DNA of 64,000 nucleotides from Heligmosomoides polygyrus polygyrus (taxonomy: Eukaryota > Nematoda > Chromadorea > Rhabditida > Heligmosomidae), in NCBI GenBank assembly GCA_947396885.1, contig OX377205.1:26275407-26339406 (forward strand), in the 5' to 3' direction. Position 1 is the stretch's first letter. Each line of letters begins with the position of its first letter. Positions 12,701 to 22,282 of this stretch are shown piece after piece. A program made the translations under genes and the position numbers. The notes beneath the pieces are model-generated. The model was not told the origin of the DNA. It ran no database searches and worked only from the letters and a program-made list of their open reading frames with translations.

Positions 12701-12780
12701 TTCGAACGTCCGTGTTCGGCTTAGCTCGCAGAGCGAGCAGTTTCCAGTGGCACGTGGAGGAACAGACATCGCCACCAATA
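9750..12780 (-). mobile_element. non-LTR retrotransposon, LINE family 1, copy A (RTE-like), near full length, broken
   Basis: Read on the minus strand, an endonuclease region (~12600-11870; VRKSRNV-like start, QETR-type motif region) is followed by a linker (11864-11280; CGAARIKWWRMREKE, WLWTDDVKAKVREK). Then come a reverse-transcriptase amino part (11283-11017), RT core with FLDLEKAFDR (10862-10536), LYADDVMLASEDK (10349-10552, intact YADD) and the carboxyl part (10348-9953; AECWPATKEVETRLSVMETK, RLRWYGHVLRGKE). The last part (10001-9750) has GRPKQRWADTLHIDLK and GVHPDQAQDRERWRHNTRR. The element ends in a (GAA)n tail, seen on the + strand as cttcttcttcttcttcc (9751-9767). A short internal deletion sits after VRVHQG, and several frameshifts and stops are present. 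Confidence 0.85.
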
Positions 12781-13163
12781 TCCTAAATCTACCTGTTCTT
12801 AATATCTGTCCCTTTTCTCCATCCTTACCAATTTCCACTACCATTACATTTGCCCTTGCCCCCTGCATCACCTCCTAGTGGGTCCGCTAACGGGTGACCC
12901 GCTCGAGTCTTCTGACGACCGTGGACTTAGACAACGGGCGGAGACTCGTCAACCAATGCAGGAATCGCGAAGAAACAGTTCGCTCAGAGTGAGGCGATAG
13001 TCTGCCAGAGCAAGAGAAGGAATACCCTTCAGAGCCCTTCCTTCGCTTTTATCCACCACGAACTGGGCGGAGCTGCGACTGGCAATCGTGATCCACGAGG
13101 GTCACGACAACGTACGACAACGATTACCACATAGTAGGTTATAGACATTTATCCGGAAACTCT

Positions 13164-13326
13164 GGGGCCGGATTCACCAACGACTAACCCGCGGCTATAA
13201 GAGGTAGAGATACCCACAATGAAGCCTGCGTCTCTGACTCTTGCGTTATCTCTGCCTGTCTCTTATCTTATCTCTACACCTTATCACCCGCATACCCACG
13301 AGTTAATTGTTGATGAATCCGGTCTC
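13164..13326. mobile_element. MITE family 1, copy 1
   Basis: A 163-bp non-coding element with imperfect terminal inverted repeats. The left end GGGGCCGGATTCACCAACG, continuing ACTAACCCGCGG, faces a right end that reads GAGACCGGATTCATCAACAA on the opposite strand. The interior repeats ATCTCT/AGAGAT motifs in inverted order. The other copy is 40661-40816. Confidence 0.75.
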
Positions 13327-13398
13327 TGGACTTTTTAAGAACACCCTATCAAGGCTTTCCGATCAAACGAAATAGTAAAACTCTTGCATGATATAGCA

Positions 13399-13552
13399 TA
13401 GAGAACAACGTTTTTCAGTCCCTGTTTGGGTTGTATGACCACGCACTTTACGTTTATGGTGGCATCCAAGCGGGCATTCGACCTTCGTGGTAACTCATGG
13501 TGGTCAGCCGATGGTCAGTGCTTTCTCCTTCCCAGACAAGTGTGCGGACGCG
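13399..13552 (-). repeat. SINE-like dispersed repeat R300, fragment
   Basis: Reverse copy recognisable by GGTCAGCCGATGGTCAGTGC and CTTCCCAGACAAGTGTG. It is truncated next to the 5' end of LINE copy B. Confidence 0.65.
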
Positions 13553-13597
13553 ATATCGTTTAGCGTGATTACATACGATAAAGGAGAAAGAAGGGGG

Positions 13598-16527
13598 TGG
13601 CGATGTCCGTTCCTCCACGTGGTGCCACTGGAAACTGCTCGCAGTGTGAGCTAAGCTAAGCACGGACACTCGAATGCAGGCGACAGGCCCTTGTGACAGG
13701 CCGGCCTACGAAGACCCATGTCACATCACATGGTGTATGATAAGTCATGTTTTTCGAGATTGTGCTACGGCGTCCGCGGGAGCCGACGCGCACTCGCAGA
13801 GCCCGGCGAGTGTGGAAAGTATGCGAGGGTCCCTGATGCGAGGACGGCATCGGGGGGCAACTGAGCTAGTCCGAAAGTCCCGTAACGTAAGCAGGACCCG
13901 CGTAGCAACGCTGAATGTGGGTACGTTGACAGGCCGCTCGTGCGAATTGGTTGAAGCACTGGAGCGTAGAAGAGTTGATTTCTGTGCGGTGCAGGAGACG
14001 AGGTGATCCTGCCGCAAGTCAAGGGACATAGGACGTGGTTTCAAGGCCGTTCTATGTGGAAGTCCCAGGACCACTAGTGGTGTCGGAATAATCCTCTCCG
14101 AACGATTTCTTGACTCGACTATGAGTGTCGAACGCTATGACGATCGGTTGATGAAGATCACTGCGACTCTATCACTTCTTCTCTGCGTATGCTCCGCAGA
14201 GTGGCTGCTCCGACATTGTGAACACCGTTTTCCGAAAACGCGACTCCCACCTCATCTCATACTATAGCGGGAGCTCCACGTCTCAAATAGACTTTGTCCT
14301 TGTCAAGGATCGCGACCGAAGCATTGTCACAGACGCGAAGATTGTGCCGTATGAGACGGTCGCCCCACAGCATCGACCGCTGGTCTGCACTTTTAAGATC
14401 ACCCCTCCGAGGGTGCAGCTGGTTGAGCGATGCGGTGCAGCAAGAATCAAGTGGTGGCGAATGAAAGAGAAAGAAGCAGCAGTGATTTCCCGCGTACGGT
14501 TGCCGACAGTCACGACTGTCAACGAAACTTGGAAGAAAGCAACCGACGCGATACGCCAAGCTGCAAGGTTGGAACTCGGCATAACGAAGCCTGTGCGACG
14601 CAAGGTCGACAAGCAGACATGGCTGTGGACGGACGATGTGAAAGCGAAGGTTAGAGAGAATAAATCGCTTTATCGTGTGTTTCTCAGCGATAAAGCAGCC
14701 GAAAACTGGCAGAAGTATCAGAAGGCGAAGAAGGCTGCAAAGAAAGCCGTGACTGTTGCGAAAGGCACTCATTATATGTAGTGATGTCAACGAAAAGCTC
14801 GAGTCGAGCGATGGTGAGCGGTATTTGTACCGACTTGCTAAGACCCGCCATCGCCAAACCGAGGATATTGAAAAGTTCTTTGGCAGCAATGATGAGAGCG
14901 GCCATCTTCTGACAGACCGTAAGAAGGCGCTGAAGCGATGGCGTGATTACTTTGAGGAAATGTCCACTATGGAATTTCCTCACCCGGCCATCCCTTCTGT
15001 GTATTCTGTTCACGGTCCCGTTCACAAGATCACCGTGGAGGAAACAGAAGCTGCTCTAAAGAAGATGAAGCCCGGTAAGGCGACAGGACCGGATGATCTG
15101 GCAGCGACGTTTGGAAGTCGAAGCTCTGGTATCCTGCTGAGTGGTTGGCTGAATTCTTCAACCAGGTAGTAAAGGAGAAGAAAGTACCGGAGTGTTGGCA
15201 CAACAGTACGACGACTCCGATTTGGAAGAAGAAAGGCAGTCCTGCAGACTGCTCCAATTATCGTTCGATTCGCTTGCTTTCGCGCAGCATGAGGATTTTC
15301 GAGCGAATCCTCGATAGACGAATTCGTGAAATCATCAGGCTCTCCGACAACCAGTGCGGCTTTGTGTCTGGTTGTGGGACCATTTATGCTATACACGCCG
15401 CCCGCCTCCTGGTGGAGAAGCATCGCGAGAAACAGAAGCCGGTACATATCGCCTTTTTCGACCTGGAGAAGGCCTTCGATCGCGTACCGCGTGTGGTTAT
15501 ATGGTACGCCTTACGACAAAACAACGTACCTGAGGAACTCATAGAGTGGGTGCGATGCTCTACTCTTGCACAAAGAATAGAGTGCAAGCTGCAGCTGGAA
15601 CCTAAATGGAGTTTCCCATCTCTGTTGGGGTGCACCAAGGTTCTGCGCTTTCTCCACTCCTCTTTGTTGTCGTCATGGATGCCATTACGCGAGATCTTCA
15701 GAAGCCTGTCCCATGGACATTGCTCCATGCTGATGACGTGATGCTCGCTTGCGAAGATAAAGATGATCTCGAGCGGCAGGTACAAGCTTGGTGCGACCGC
15801 CTGGCGATGTTCAAACTCAAATTGAACGTCAAGAAGACCGAGTACCTAACGACTGACGTAAGCGAGTCCAGCTCCATTAAGATTAACGATACTGAGCTTG
15901 CACGTACTTCGGTGTTTAAATACCTGGGATGAGCAATAGCGTCTGACGGCGGTCTGATGGTTGAAGTGAACTCACGCGTGAGTGCAGCTTGATCCAAGTG
16001 GCGCTCGCTGACTGGTGTGCTCTGCGATAGGAAGATACCAGCGCACCTGAAGTGAAAGATCTACAGAACAGTCGTGCGGCCGGTAGCAATATACGGCGCT
16101 GAGTGTTGGCCTGCGACTAAGGAAGTTGAAACGCGCCTCAGCGTCATGGAGACGAAGATGCTGCGCTGGACGGCTGGGGTCACCCGCATGAATCACATCA
16201 GAAATGATGCTATTCGGCAGAAGTTCGGTGTCGCGCCGATAGCTAATAAGATGCGCGAAGCTCGCTTACGATGGTACGGCCACGTTCTTCGTGGAAAGGA
16301 AGACAGCGTCCGCAAGATAGGCCTTGAGTTGAAAGTGTCAGGGAAGCAGCCTAGAGGACGCCCGAGGCAGCGTTGGTCGGGTACGTTACACATGAACATG
16401 ATAGTAACTGGCGTCCACCCTGATCAAGCGCAAGACTGGGAAAGGTGGCGTCATGACACCAGAAGAGCGGACCCCGCGACGAAGCGGGACAAACGCTGAA
16501 GAAGAAGAAGAAGAAGAAGAAGAAAGG
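13598..16527 (+). mobile_element. non-LTR retrotransposon, LINE family 1, copy B, broken
   Basis: Forward copy of the element at 9750-12780. The endonuclease starts near 13860 (SRTRVATLNVGTLTGRS, VDFCAVQETR) but hits TGA at 14004-14006. About 200 bp of the endonuclease present in copy A (11990-12205) is missing at ~14212. The linker is 14218-14781. RT frames are 14756-15169, 15145-15545 (FFDLEKAFDRVPR) and 15606-15932 (VHQGSALSPLLFVVVMD, then HADD in place of YADD at ~15726-15737). The carboxyl end is 16074-16499 (RGRPRQRWSGTLHMN, GVHPDQAQDWERWRHDTRR). It ends in a (GAA)n tail at 16500-16524. At least four frameshifts or stops make it non-functional. Confidence 0.85.
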
Positions 16528-16559
16528 AGAAAGAAGGGGTTAGTGACTTATACAACGAC

Positions 16560-16745
16560 CTGCAGTGGCCAGTCGATAGACACGCCAATGTTTTAACAAT
16601 CGCACACAAGTCTTTTACCAATTCATGAACTCGGAGGGATGGATGGCTTGATTGGCCTGGCCAAGGAAAACCGAAACAGGAACATGGTATCGGGTGCACG
16701 CGACGGTCGGCACCTCATCCGACTGCGCTCCACTCCTCACTCCAG
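16560..16745 (-). repeat. SINE-like dispersed repeat R300, 5' part
   Basis: Reverse copy directly after the LINE B tail, with CAGTGGCCAGTCGATAGA, CTCGGAGGGATGGATGG and CGACGGTCGGCACCTCATCC blocks. It contributes the first half of the repeat only. Confidence 0.6.
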
Positions 16746-17065
16746 GCTGCCTCCGGGTTCATAATAGTTATAACATGGTCAAAATAATAAATAATAAAAA
16801 ATAATAGATAAAATAGTTCATAATGCTTTCACAAAACACATAGCACAATCGGACCCAAAATTCCCCGTGAGGAGTGTCTTCGGGAAACTCCCCCGGGACG
16901 TTACTGACCCCTCCACTTCTTAGCTGGGAGACCCCTTTGATGCCACATAATAAATACTTCGGCATACGCTTCCTCGTCTGGAGGTTGTTGATAGGTAGGG
17001 AGAGTTGGGGGCGAATGTTGACGAGTTGTCCACAACTGGTGGGGAGAGGCTTGGCTTACTCACTA

Positions 17066-17425
17066 TTAAGTTGGTGGAAAAGTTTCCCGCTATTCAGTTC
17101 TACATCTCGCCAAATTTAAAAAAAAATCTGGGACCTTCCACTCAAATTTTTCTAGCATTTTGTTATAAACATGGCTGAAAAATGACCCCGACTGCGTGCA
17201 GATTATTTAAACACTCGCGACTTCGACTTGAACGCCAAATCACGATCTGGTCGGCCGACTGCAGTAAACGGTGAGAGACTTCTGAAGCTGATCGAATATA
17301 ACTCCCTATTCGACAACCGTGAGCTGACAGAGGAACTTCATGTCTTTGTGATACAGTAGCTACTCATCTGCATCACCGATTCGCTGCCCAATCTTCGAGA
17401 GCATCCTATCCTTGCAATTCCAATT
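17066..17425 (+). mobile_element. 5' fragment of a mariner transposon
   Basis: A TA (17064-17065) precedes TTAAGTTGGTGGAAAAGTTT, a mariner-type terminal repeat. A transposase amino-terminal fragment follows (~17200-17400), including RDFDLNAKSRSGRPTAVNG and LLKLIEYNSLFDNRELTEEL. These match the GRP linker and second helix-turn-helix of mariner DNA-binding domains. Part of the first domain is deleted and the element is cut off at the R300 copy starting ~17440. Confidence 0.65.
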
Positions 17426-17439
17426 TGCGTCCTATCCTT

Positions 17440-17755
17440 GCGGGCGCGTGGAGCGCAGTCGGAGGAGGCGCCGGCTGTCGCCTGCAACCGATACCAGGTT
17501 CCTGGTTCGGATTTCCCGCCCAGGCCAACCAAACCTTCCATCCCTCCGGAGTCGGTGAGTTGGTACCAGACTTGTCTGGGAAGGACAAAGCGCTGACTTG
17601 TTCATCGGCTGGTCACCGCAAGTCATTGCATGGCCAAATACGCATTCAGCTCGCCTCCACGACATCCCGCAGAAGTAGAATGCGTGGCGCATCCCAAAGG
17701 GGATTGAATAACGCCATCCTTTATCCTTATCCTTTATCCTATCGTTGCGCAATTT
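17440..17755 (+). repeat. SINE-like dispersed repeat R300, most complete copy
   Basis: This copy is best used as the family reference. It starts around GGAGCGCAGTCGGAGGAGGC. It has GGTTCCTGGTTCGGATTTCC (resembling a pol III B box), CTTGTCTGGGAAGGACAAAG, GGCCAAATACGCATTCAGC and AATGCGTGGCGCATCCCAAA. It ends with ATCCTTTATCCTTATCCTTT. No coding potential is seen. No clear A box is seen, so the tRNA origin is only a possibility. Confidence 0.75.
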
Positions 17756-17759
17756 TCAG

Positions 17760-18585
17760 CTCCTCATAGGTGTTCCTGTGTTTCTATCAGCGTTTCGCTC
17801 ACACTTTTATAACTAGCTTGCATAATGTAGTCTAGTTGATTTCCCAAGCGCATCGCACCGGCCTTACCAAATGCTCCACAAATATGTCACTCCATCATCA
17901 CTCTAACCATTATGTCGCTAGGCACCTCACTTCTGTTGCTCAGATGAGGTGACCCGTCGTACTTCACGATCTCCACTAGGCTCTGCGCTTTAAATACATA
18001 AGTTTAGTAGGCAGTAACACGAGCTTTAGAGGTTTTTTCATGAACTTGACACCGCTGAAGCGAACTCAACGACTGTCGATGACTTGCTGGAGAACAGCGG
18101 GCACGAATGGGTCAATCTCTCGCTAGAGATTAACCCCACTGCCTATTACTTTCGATCTGTAGGATGCAGTCGTACTGCTCCTAACAGGTCCGTTTCTGGC
18201 TGTATTTGGCCGCGAAAAAGATAGGGCTGTCGCCGTGCCGCAAAAGTGTGCGGAGGGCTCTCGGTTCGGTTAGCTGCGGCTTTACACTCTCAAAAACTCG
18301 ATATCCTTCAACGATTCACACCCAAACTTCCAGACTAAACATTGCATTAGTGCTGTTCCGACTTTTGTTCGGATTTTTTCGGAAGTTCGCAATTGCAGTT
18401 CCTACGGGCTCATCTTCATCTCTGTCAAGAAAAGAATACAGTAACCAACTTGATTGTGAAGACGCTGGTTGTGCGTTGCACAGTATTGCTTCTACCTCGT
18501 GCTCTCATCGCAGAAGGGGTCGAACATCCCGAGGTGCCTTTTTCTGGATGCTACTTATGCTCCAACCTTCTTCAAAGGTTCCTAG
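17760..18585. other. no recognisable gene
   Basis: A 133-codon + strand frame (18206-18607) has no family resemblance and overlaps equally long shadows. Weak alignment of its last ~80 bp with ~2.74-2.80 kb suggests this is the left fringe of the duplicated segment. Confidence 0.35.
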
Positions 18586-18589
18586 TTCT

Positions 18590-18745
18590 CTACAGCGTAC
18601 ACCCTAAGTCTATTTATTACTGTTCAACTGCTATAGAAGAAAACAATGCTAGACATTGAAGGTAACTCCTATGCAGCCGCTAACAAACGTGAATGATAGC
18701 ATGATCGTCGTGCATTGATGAAAAGGTGCAGTCCTTATGACACTT
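18590..18745 (+). repeat. left end of duplicated segment, copy 2
   Basis: Counterpart of 2795-2965; it shows where the second copy of the ~16-kb-spaced duplication begins. It retains the ATG plus GTAACT donor context at 18646-18667. Confidence 0.5.
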
Positions 18746-18856
18746 TCTAAGGCACTCAACTTCGCCACCAAACCCACAAACTGTTTCTGCCTTCTATTAT
18801 GCTACTCTATATACCCGCTTTCTTCTGCGCATTATCAAACTGGGTTGTTCAAACTA

Positions 18857-20136
18857 TTAGGTTGTAACGAAATAAATGGCACTGAACCACTGTAAATTTA
18901 AACAGTTAATATCTCGGCTTGTAGGCAAGTTTATTGATCGAAATAAAAACCTTCTGATTCTACAAATCTTTGCCAACGTGACACGAGCTTTTTTATCCCA
19001 GTAGCGTAAAAACCAGAAGTTCTGGAATTGACGAAATCTTCGAAAGCACTTTCGGCATCCTGTTGGTATTTGGATATTTTCCCTACCAAGAAGACGCCAA
19101 GATGCTTGAAGAAATCGTAGTCTGTTGGGGAGAGGTCGAGAGAAAACGGAGGATGTGGTAGAGTTTCAATGCTCAGCTCATTCAATTTCTGCAACGTCAT
19201 TCGTGCTACATGGGGGCGAGCATTGTCGTGCAGGAGAACTCGCCTTCGGTTTACCAAGGCCGGCCGGACATCCTTCAGCTTTTTCATCATTTCTTCAATT
19301 TCAATGCAGTACTTCTTTGCCGTGATGGATTCACCGGGAGGGAGGAAGCTGTGGTGAATAATTCCCAGCGAACACCACCATACTGTCACCATTACTTTCT
19401 TTTGGTGCAATTCCGGCTTCGCAAAAACCTTGGGGCTCTCATCGCTGTCCACCCACTGTGCCGATCGTCGCCTGTTGTCGTGCATTATCCATTTCTCGAC
19501 ACAGGTTACGATGCGATCAAGGAATGGGTCCGTTTCGTTCCGTGTAAGCAGCGCGGACGAGATCTCATATCGTCGGTTTCTTTGCTCCTCAGACAGCTCG
19601 TGAGGCACCCATCTTTCCAGCTTTTTGGTCTTTCCAATTTCCTTCAGATGCCGGCCAGCTGTGTTGTGACTGACGCCAAGAACCTTCGCTATCTCCCTGG
19701 TACCTTTGTGTGGATCCTCCTCTACCACATCTCTCAGCTTGTCCTCATCAACATCACTATGCCTCCCACGACCTTCATGTTCTTCCAAGCTCTCATCTCC
19801 ATTCCGGAACTTCTGATACCAACGATACGCCGTCCGAATTGTGGAACATCCTTGACCGAATGCGGCGTTGATCTTCTCGTCCGCCTCCTTAGCTGTAGTG
19901 CCCAGCTTGAATTCATACAAGTAAATGCCTCGGATTACCCTTTTGTCCATCTGCAAAAAAGTCAATAAAACTCTAAAGTTTTCCCACTTTTACATAGAAA
20001 GTTTGGCACTTACCGGTAGAGCAAAGTTTGCGCTTCTCAATGATGTGCCAAATGTTACGGTTTGTTCTTGATCAAACACGTAAGGACGCGCCAAAAAATG
20101 GCGCGAGCCAGTGCCACTTAATTCGTTACAACCTAA
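18857..20136 (-). mobile_element. complete mariner transposon, 1280 bp
   Basis: The ends are TTAGGTTGTAACGAAATAAA (left) and, on the opposite strand, TTAGGTTGTAACGAATTAAG (right). These are ~28-bp inverted repeats, flanked by TA target duplications at 18855-18856 and 20137-20138. One uninterrupted transposase frame fills the element on the minus strand. Length, ends and protein are those of a canonical mariner; hookworm mariners such as bandit have this architecture. It is inserted in the last introns/3' part of the duplicated micro-exon locus, just downstream of that gene's copy 2. Confidence 0.92.
18931..19965 (-). CDS. mariner transposase, catalytic residue substituted
   Basis: The frame has 344 codons. 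The likely true start is the sixth codon (19950; MDKRVIRGIYLYEFKLG), as in other mariners. Order: helix-turn-helix DNA binding (residues ~10-110, with STIRTAYRWYQKFRNGDESL), the mariner signature WVPHEL (~140), and the DD34D catalytic domain. The second catalytic Asp is in LLHDNARPH and the third in LSPTDYDFF, exactly 34 residues apart. The first lies in the usual GDEKW motif, which here reads CVEKW because GAC has become GTC. The transposase binds its own ends and would perform cut-and-paste at TA; with the first metal-binding Asp replaced by Val, catalysis should be lost although the frame is intact. Confidence 0.9.
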   Translation of the reverse strand: MTFLQMDKRVIRGIYLYEFKLGTTAKEADEKINAAFGQGCSTIRTAYRWYQKFRNGDESLEEHEGRGRHSDVDEDKLRDVVEEDPHKGTREIAKVLGVSHNTAGRHLKEIGKTKKLERWVPHELSEEQRNRRYEISSALLTRNETDPFLDRIVTCVEKWIMHDNRRRSAQWVDSDESPKVFAKPELHQKKVMVTVWWCSLGIIHHSFLPPGESITAKKYCIEIEEMMKKLKDVRPALVNRRRVLLHDNARPHVARMTLQKLNELSIETLPHPPFSLDLSPTDYDFFKHLGVFLVGKISKYQQDAESAFEDFVNSRTSGFYATGIKKLVSRWQRFVESEGFYFDQ

Positions 20137-20159
20137 TAGAAGAACGTAATGCTGTGAAC

Positions 20160-20540
20160 TCTTCACTATTGTGGCCGAACTAATCAAGAATACACATTTT
20201 ATTAACCCACAAAAGCAGCATAAAGAAAGATATGCTGTTTCATGAAAGAATGCTTGTTTGAAGTTCATTCCTACTCAAAGCGAATTTGGCATAGTCTTTA
20301 TAACTTTGTCTCGCCACTTTTAGCTTCCTCTTGTTGGTATTGCAAAACAACGCCATTCATTTCAACAATGACCATAAAAAATAAACAGAAGGAGACATTA
20401 GCTTACCATCACGATTTCAGATTGCGTTTGTTGAACCTGAAACAATCACTTTAGGACTGAATGTTACAGAGTGGTGCCACTATTGTGATATGCACAAAAA
20501 GATAATCCTTTTCTCACCCTACGAGTTCGTACTCGCAAAA
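20160..20540 (-). repeat. duplicated 3' gene segment, copy 2 (pair of 4560-4965)
   Basis: About 380 bp align with 4560-4965, including the last two exons of the micro-exon gene, their intron and the 3' untranslated region. The alignment shows the exon positions best, because exons are conserved more than intron sequence. Confidence 0.8.
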
Positions 20541-20760
20541 CTAGCGACAGCTTCGTCACAGCATCAACCAGCGTCGGTTGATCAATATAATCGACATTTT
20601 GAGGATACAACCGATCTGTGTTCATGTCGCGAACGTAGGCAGCACTGAGAGGTGAGAAAGCACCAGCCGATCAAGATGCATCGTATGGGCGTGACATTCA
20701 GAGAGGGGGTGTACGATCGGCACCCTGATTGACTGGCGTGTGCTCGGTCGGTACTCTATT

Positions 20761-20776
20761 GGGGGGGGGGGGGGGG
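20761..20776 (+). repeat. G16 homopolymer tract
   Basis: Sixteen consecutive G. Long G-tracts are a known feature of nematode genomes and form quadruplexes that need a FANCJ-type helicase for stable replication. Confidence 0.9.
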
Positions 20777-20914
20777 CAAAAGTAATGAGCCTCTCCATGC
20801 CGTGTCCATACATCTCGTGATTGCAGTCTGGTTTCGTGCTTATCGTATTTGTATGTTTGTATGCTACCTACTGAAGCGCCACCGGAGAAGTTACCACTTC
20901 CGCCCTTTCCAGAA

Positions 20915-21410
20915 GCATGCCAAAACCCCAGCCTGTCTCATGCCGAAACCCCAGCCTGACGAGTAGACCTGTGTCGCGCAAATCTCTCCCGATTCCCAAC
21001 CCCGAGCAGCCTGGACTCAATGTTACCGCAGGATGAGAAGTACGTCTTCTACCTTAACCCTGCCAAGCAGCCAGTCAGGGTGAGGCCTGTTAACCCGTTA
21101 CCGACCTTCGTTCGGCGAGATGTTCACGGCAAGAAGCACATTTAGAGCTTTTGGGTCTGCGCCCATGGACCGGTATACTGGAAGCTGTTTACCAAATGCA
21201 CGACGATGGACTCCAAGGGCATGGTGAACGAAATCGAAGAGATGGACCTGCGATTCGAACTTATTCAGTCGCAGCGCGTCAAGAAGGTCCTCCTCTTCGA
21301 CAACGCCGCACCCCATCGGGAACAAGTAAGCACGGATAAGCTTGCCCAGCTGGGCTACGTTCACATGCCTCACCCACCGTATTCGCCGGACATCTCTCCA
21401 TGCAAAGTTA
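20915..21410 (+). mobile_element. mariner transposase fragment, cut before the third catalytic residue
   Basis: The + strand frames read DEKYVFYLNP (first catalytic region, shifted by one frame at ~21030), then HGPVYWKLF. Next come LLFDNAAPHREQ (second catalytic Asp) and HMPHPPYSPDISP. Mariner proteins continue from here to a third Asp 34 residues after the second. The homology stops after 33 residues, replaced by CKVMSRQYH. No terminal repeats are visible. It lies in an intron of the micro-exon gene copy 2. Confidence 0.65.
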
Positions 21411-21434
21411 TGAGTAGGCAATACCACGTCACAG

Positions 21435-21629
21435 CTAATTTCTACTAACTACAAGTGCTACTTGTTCGTGTGCAATTGCTGTCGAAGTCTCATCTTCACT
21501 GCTAGCGAATAAGGAAGAACACGCAATGAGAAATAGCCATAAAAACACGCTGGAGCGCCACAGTGATATTGGCTTCTTCGATAAAATGATCCTCACTGAC
21601 AAAAGATACTTAAAATTCAAATGTGACAT
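21435..21629 (-). CDS. small frame with signal-peptide-like segment
   Basis: A 64-codon frame contains SLWRSSVFLWLFLIACSSLF followed by ASSEDETSTAIAHEQ. This is a hydrophobic core with small residues at a plausible cleavage site and a polar mature part, the pattern of a secreted-protein first exon. It lies on the same strand as the micro-exon gene, between its 33- and 30-nt exons, and has no counterpart in copy 1. It could be an exon, a nested gene or chance. Confidence 0.25.
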   Translation of the reverse strand: MSHLNFKYLLSVRIILSKKPISLWRSSVFLWLFLIACSSLFASSEDETSTAIAHEQVALVVSRN

Positions 21630-22282
21630 TGGTTATCAGCGAAACCGTACATACATATGCATGTCTATCTATGCATCACGTTTCCATTCTGAAAGTTTTT
21701 CTGTAAGCTCTCCGGATGTCCTCAGAAAGAAGGACGTCGGCGCCATCCTCATACCATATATGTAACATGCCTCAGAGAGAAATCCATTGCTATTGATCGC
21801 TATTGATCGATGTTGAACTAACGCTATGACTTGACACCGATCATAACCAACATATACAAAGGGAACCTAGGCCTCAAAAAACAATCACAAAAAACAAAAT
21901 AACACAAACAATTCTTAAGAACCTTCTCAATTGTATCCGACTGCGTAGTCAAGCTCTGAAAAAAGTTTCCATTTATAAAAGAAACAGATGTTTGAAACTG
22001 CTGTTTGCCCTACAGCAGTAAAATGAGTTAAAGAACAAAATAGCAATAATGGCTGTCAAGAGGTTGAGTGTGAGGCAGAATGGTAGTCTTTATGGCAATG
22101 GGTTCATTGCTTCGAACTGATCAGGATAGTATGCGAACTTTTTCAAGACGAAGGGCAAGACGGCTACAGCAAAAGAGTAGAAAGAACGTGGACAACGCGG
22201 CTTCCGTCGCATTTTTTCAGCCCTTATGGTAGGTATTGTATTACACAACCAGAACTGAGCTCTTCTTGGGGAAAACAAAATA

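Larger units (their letters stand above)
12640..13737. repeat. inverted repeat formed by the 5' ends of LINE copies A and B
   Basis: The 138-bp arms at 12640-12777 and 13598-13737 are inverted copies (landmarks GACATGGGTCTTCGTAGGCC and GGCCGGCCTGTCACAAGGGC). The ~820-bp spacer contains a MITE (13164-13326) and an R300 fragment (13399-13552). Confidence 0.8.

Noticed and set aside
14257..14889. 210-codon minus-strand frame, the longest on that strand before 15 kb
   Set aside because: It is antisense to the LINE copy B linker and endonuclease, which are recognisable on the + strand.
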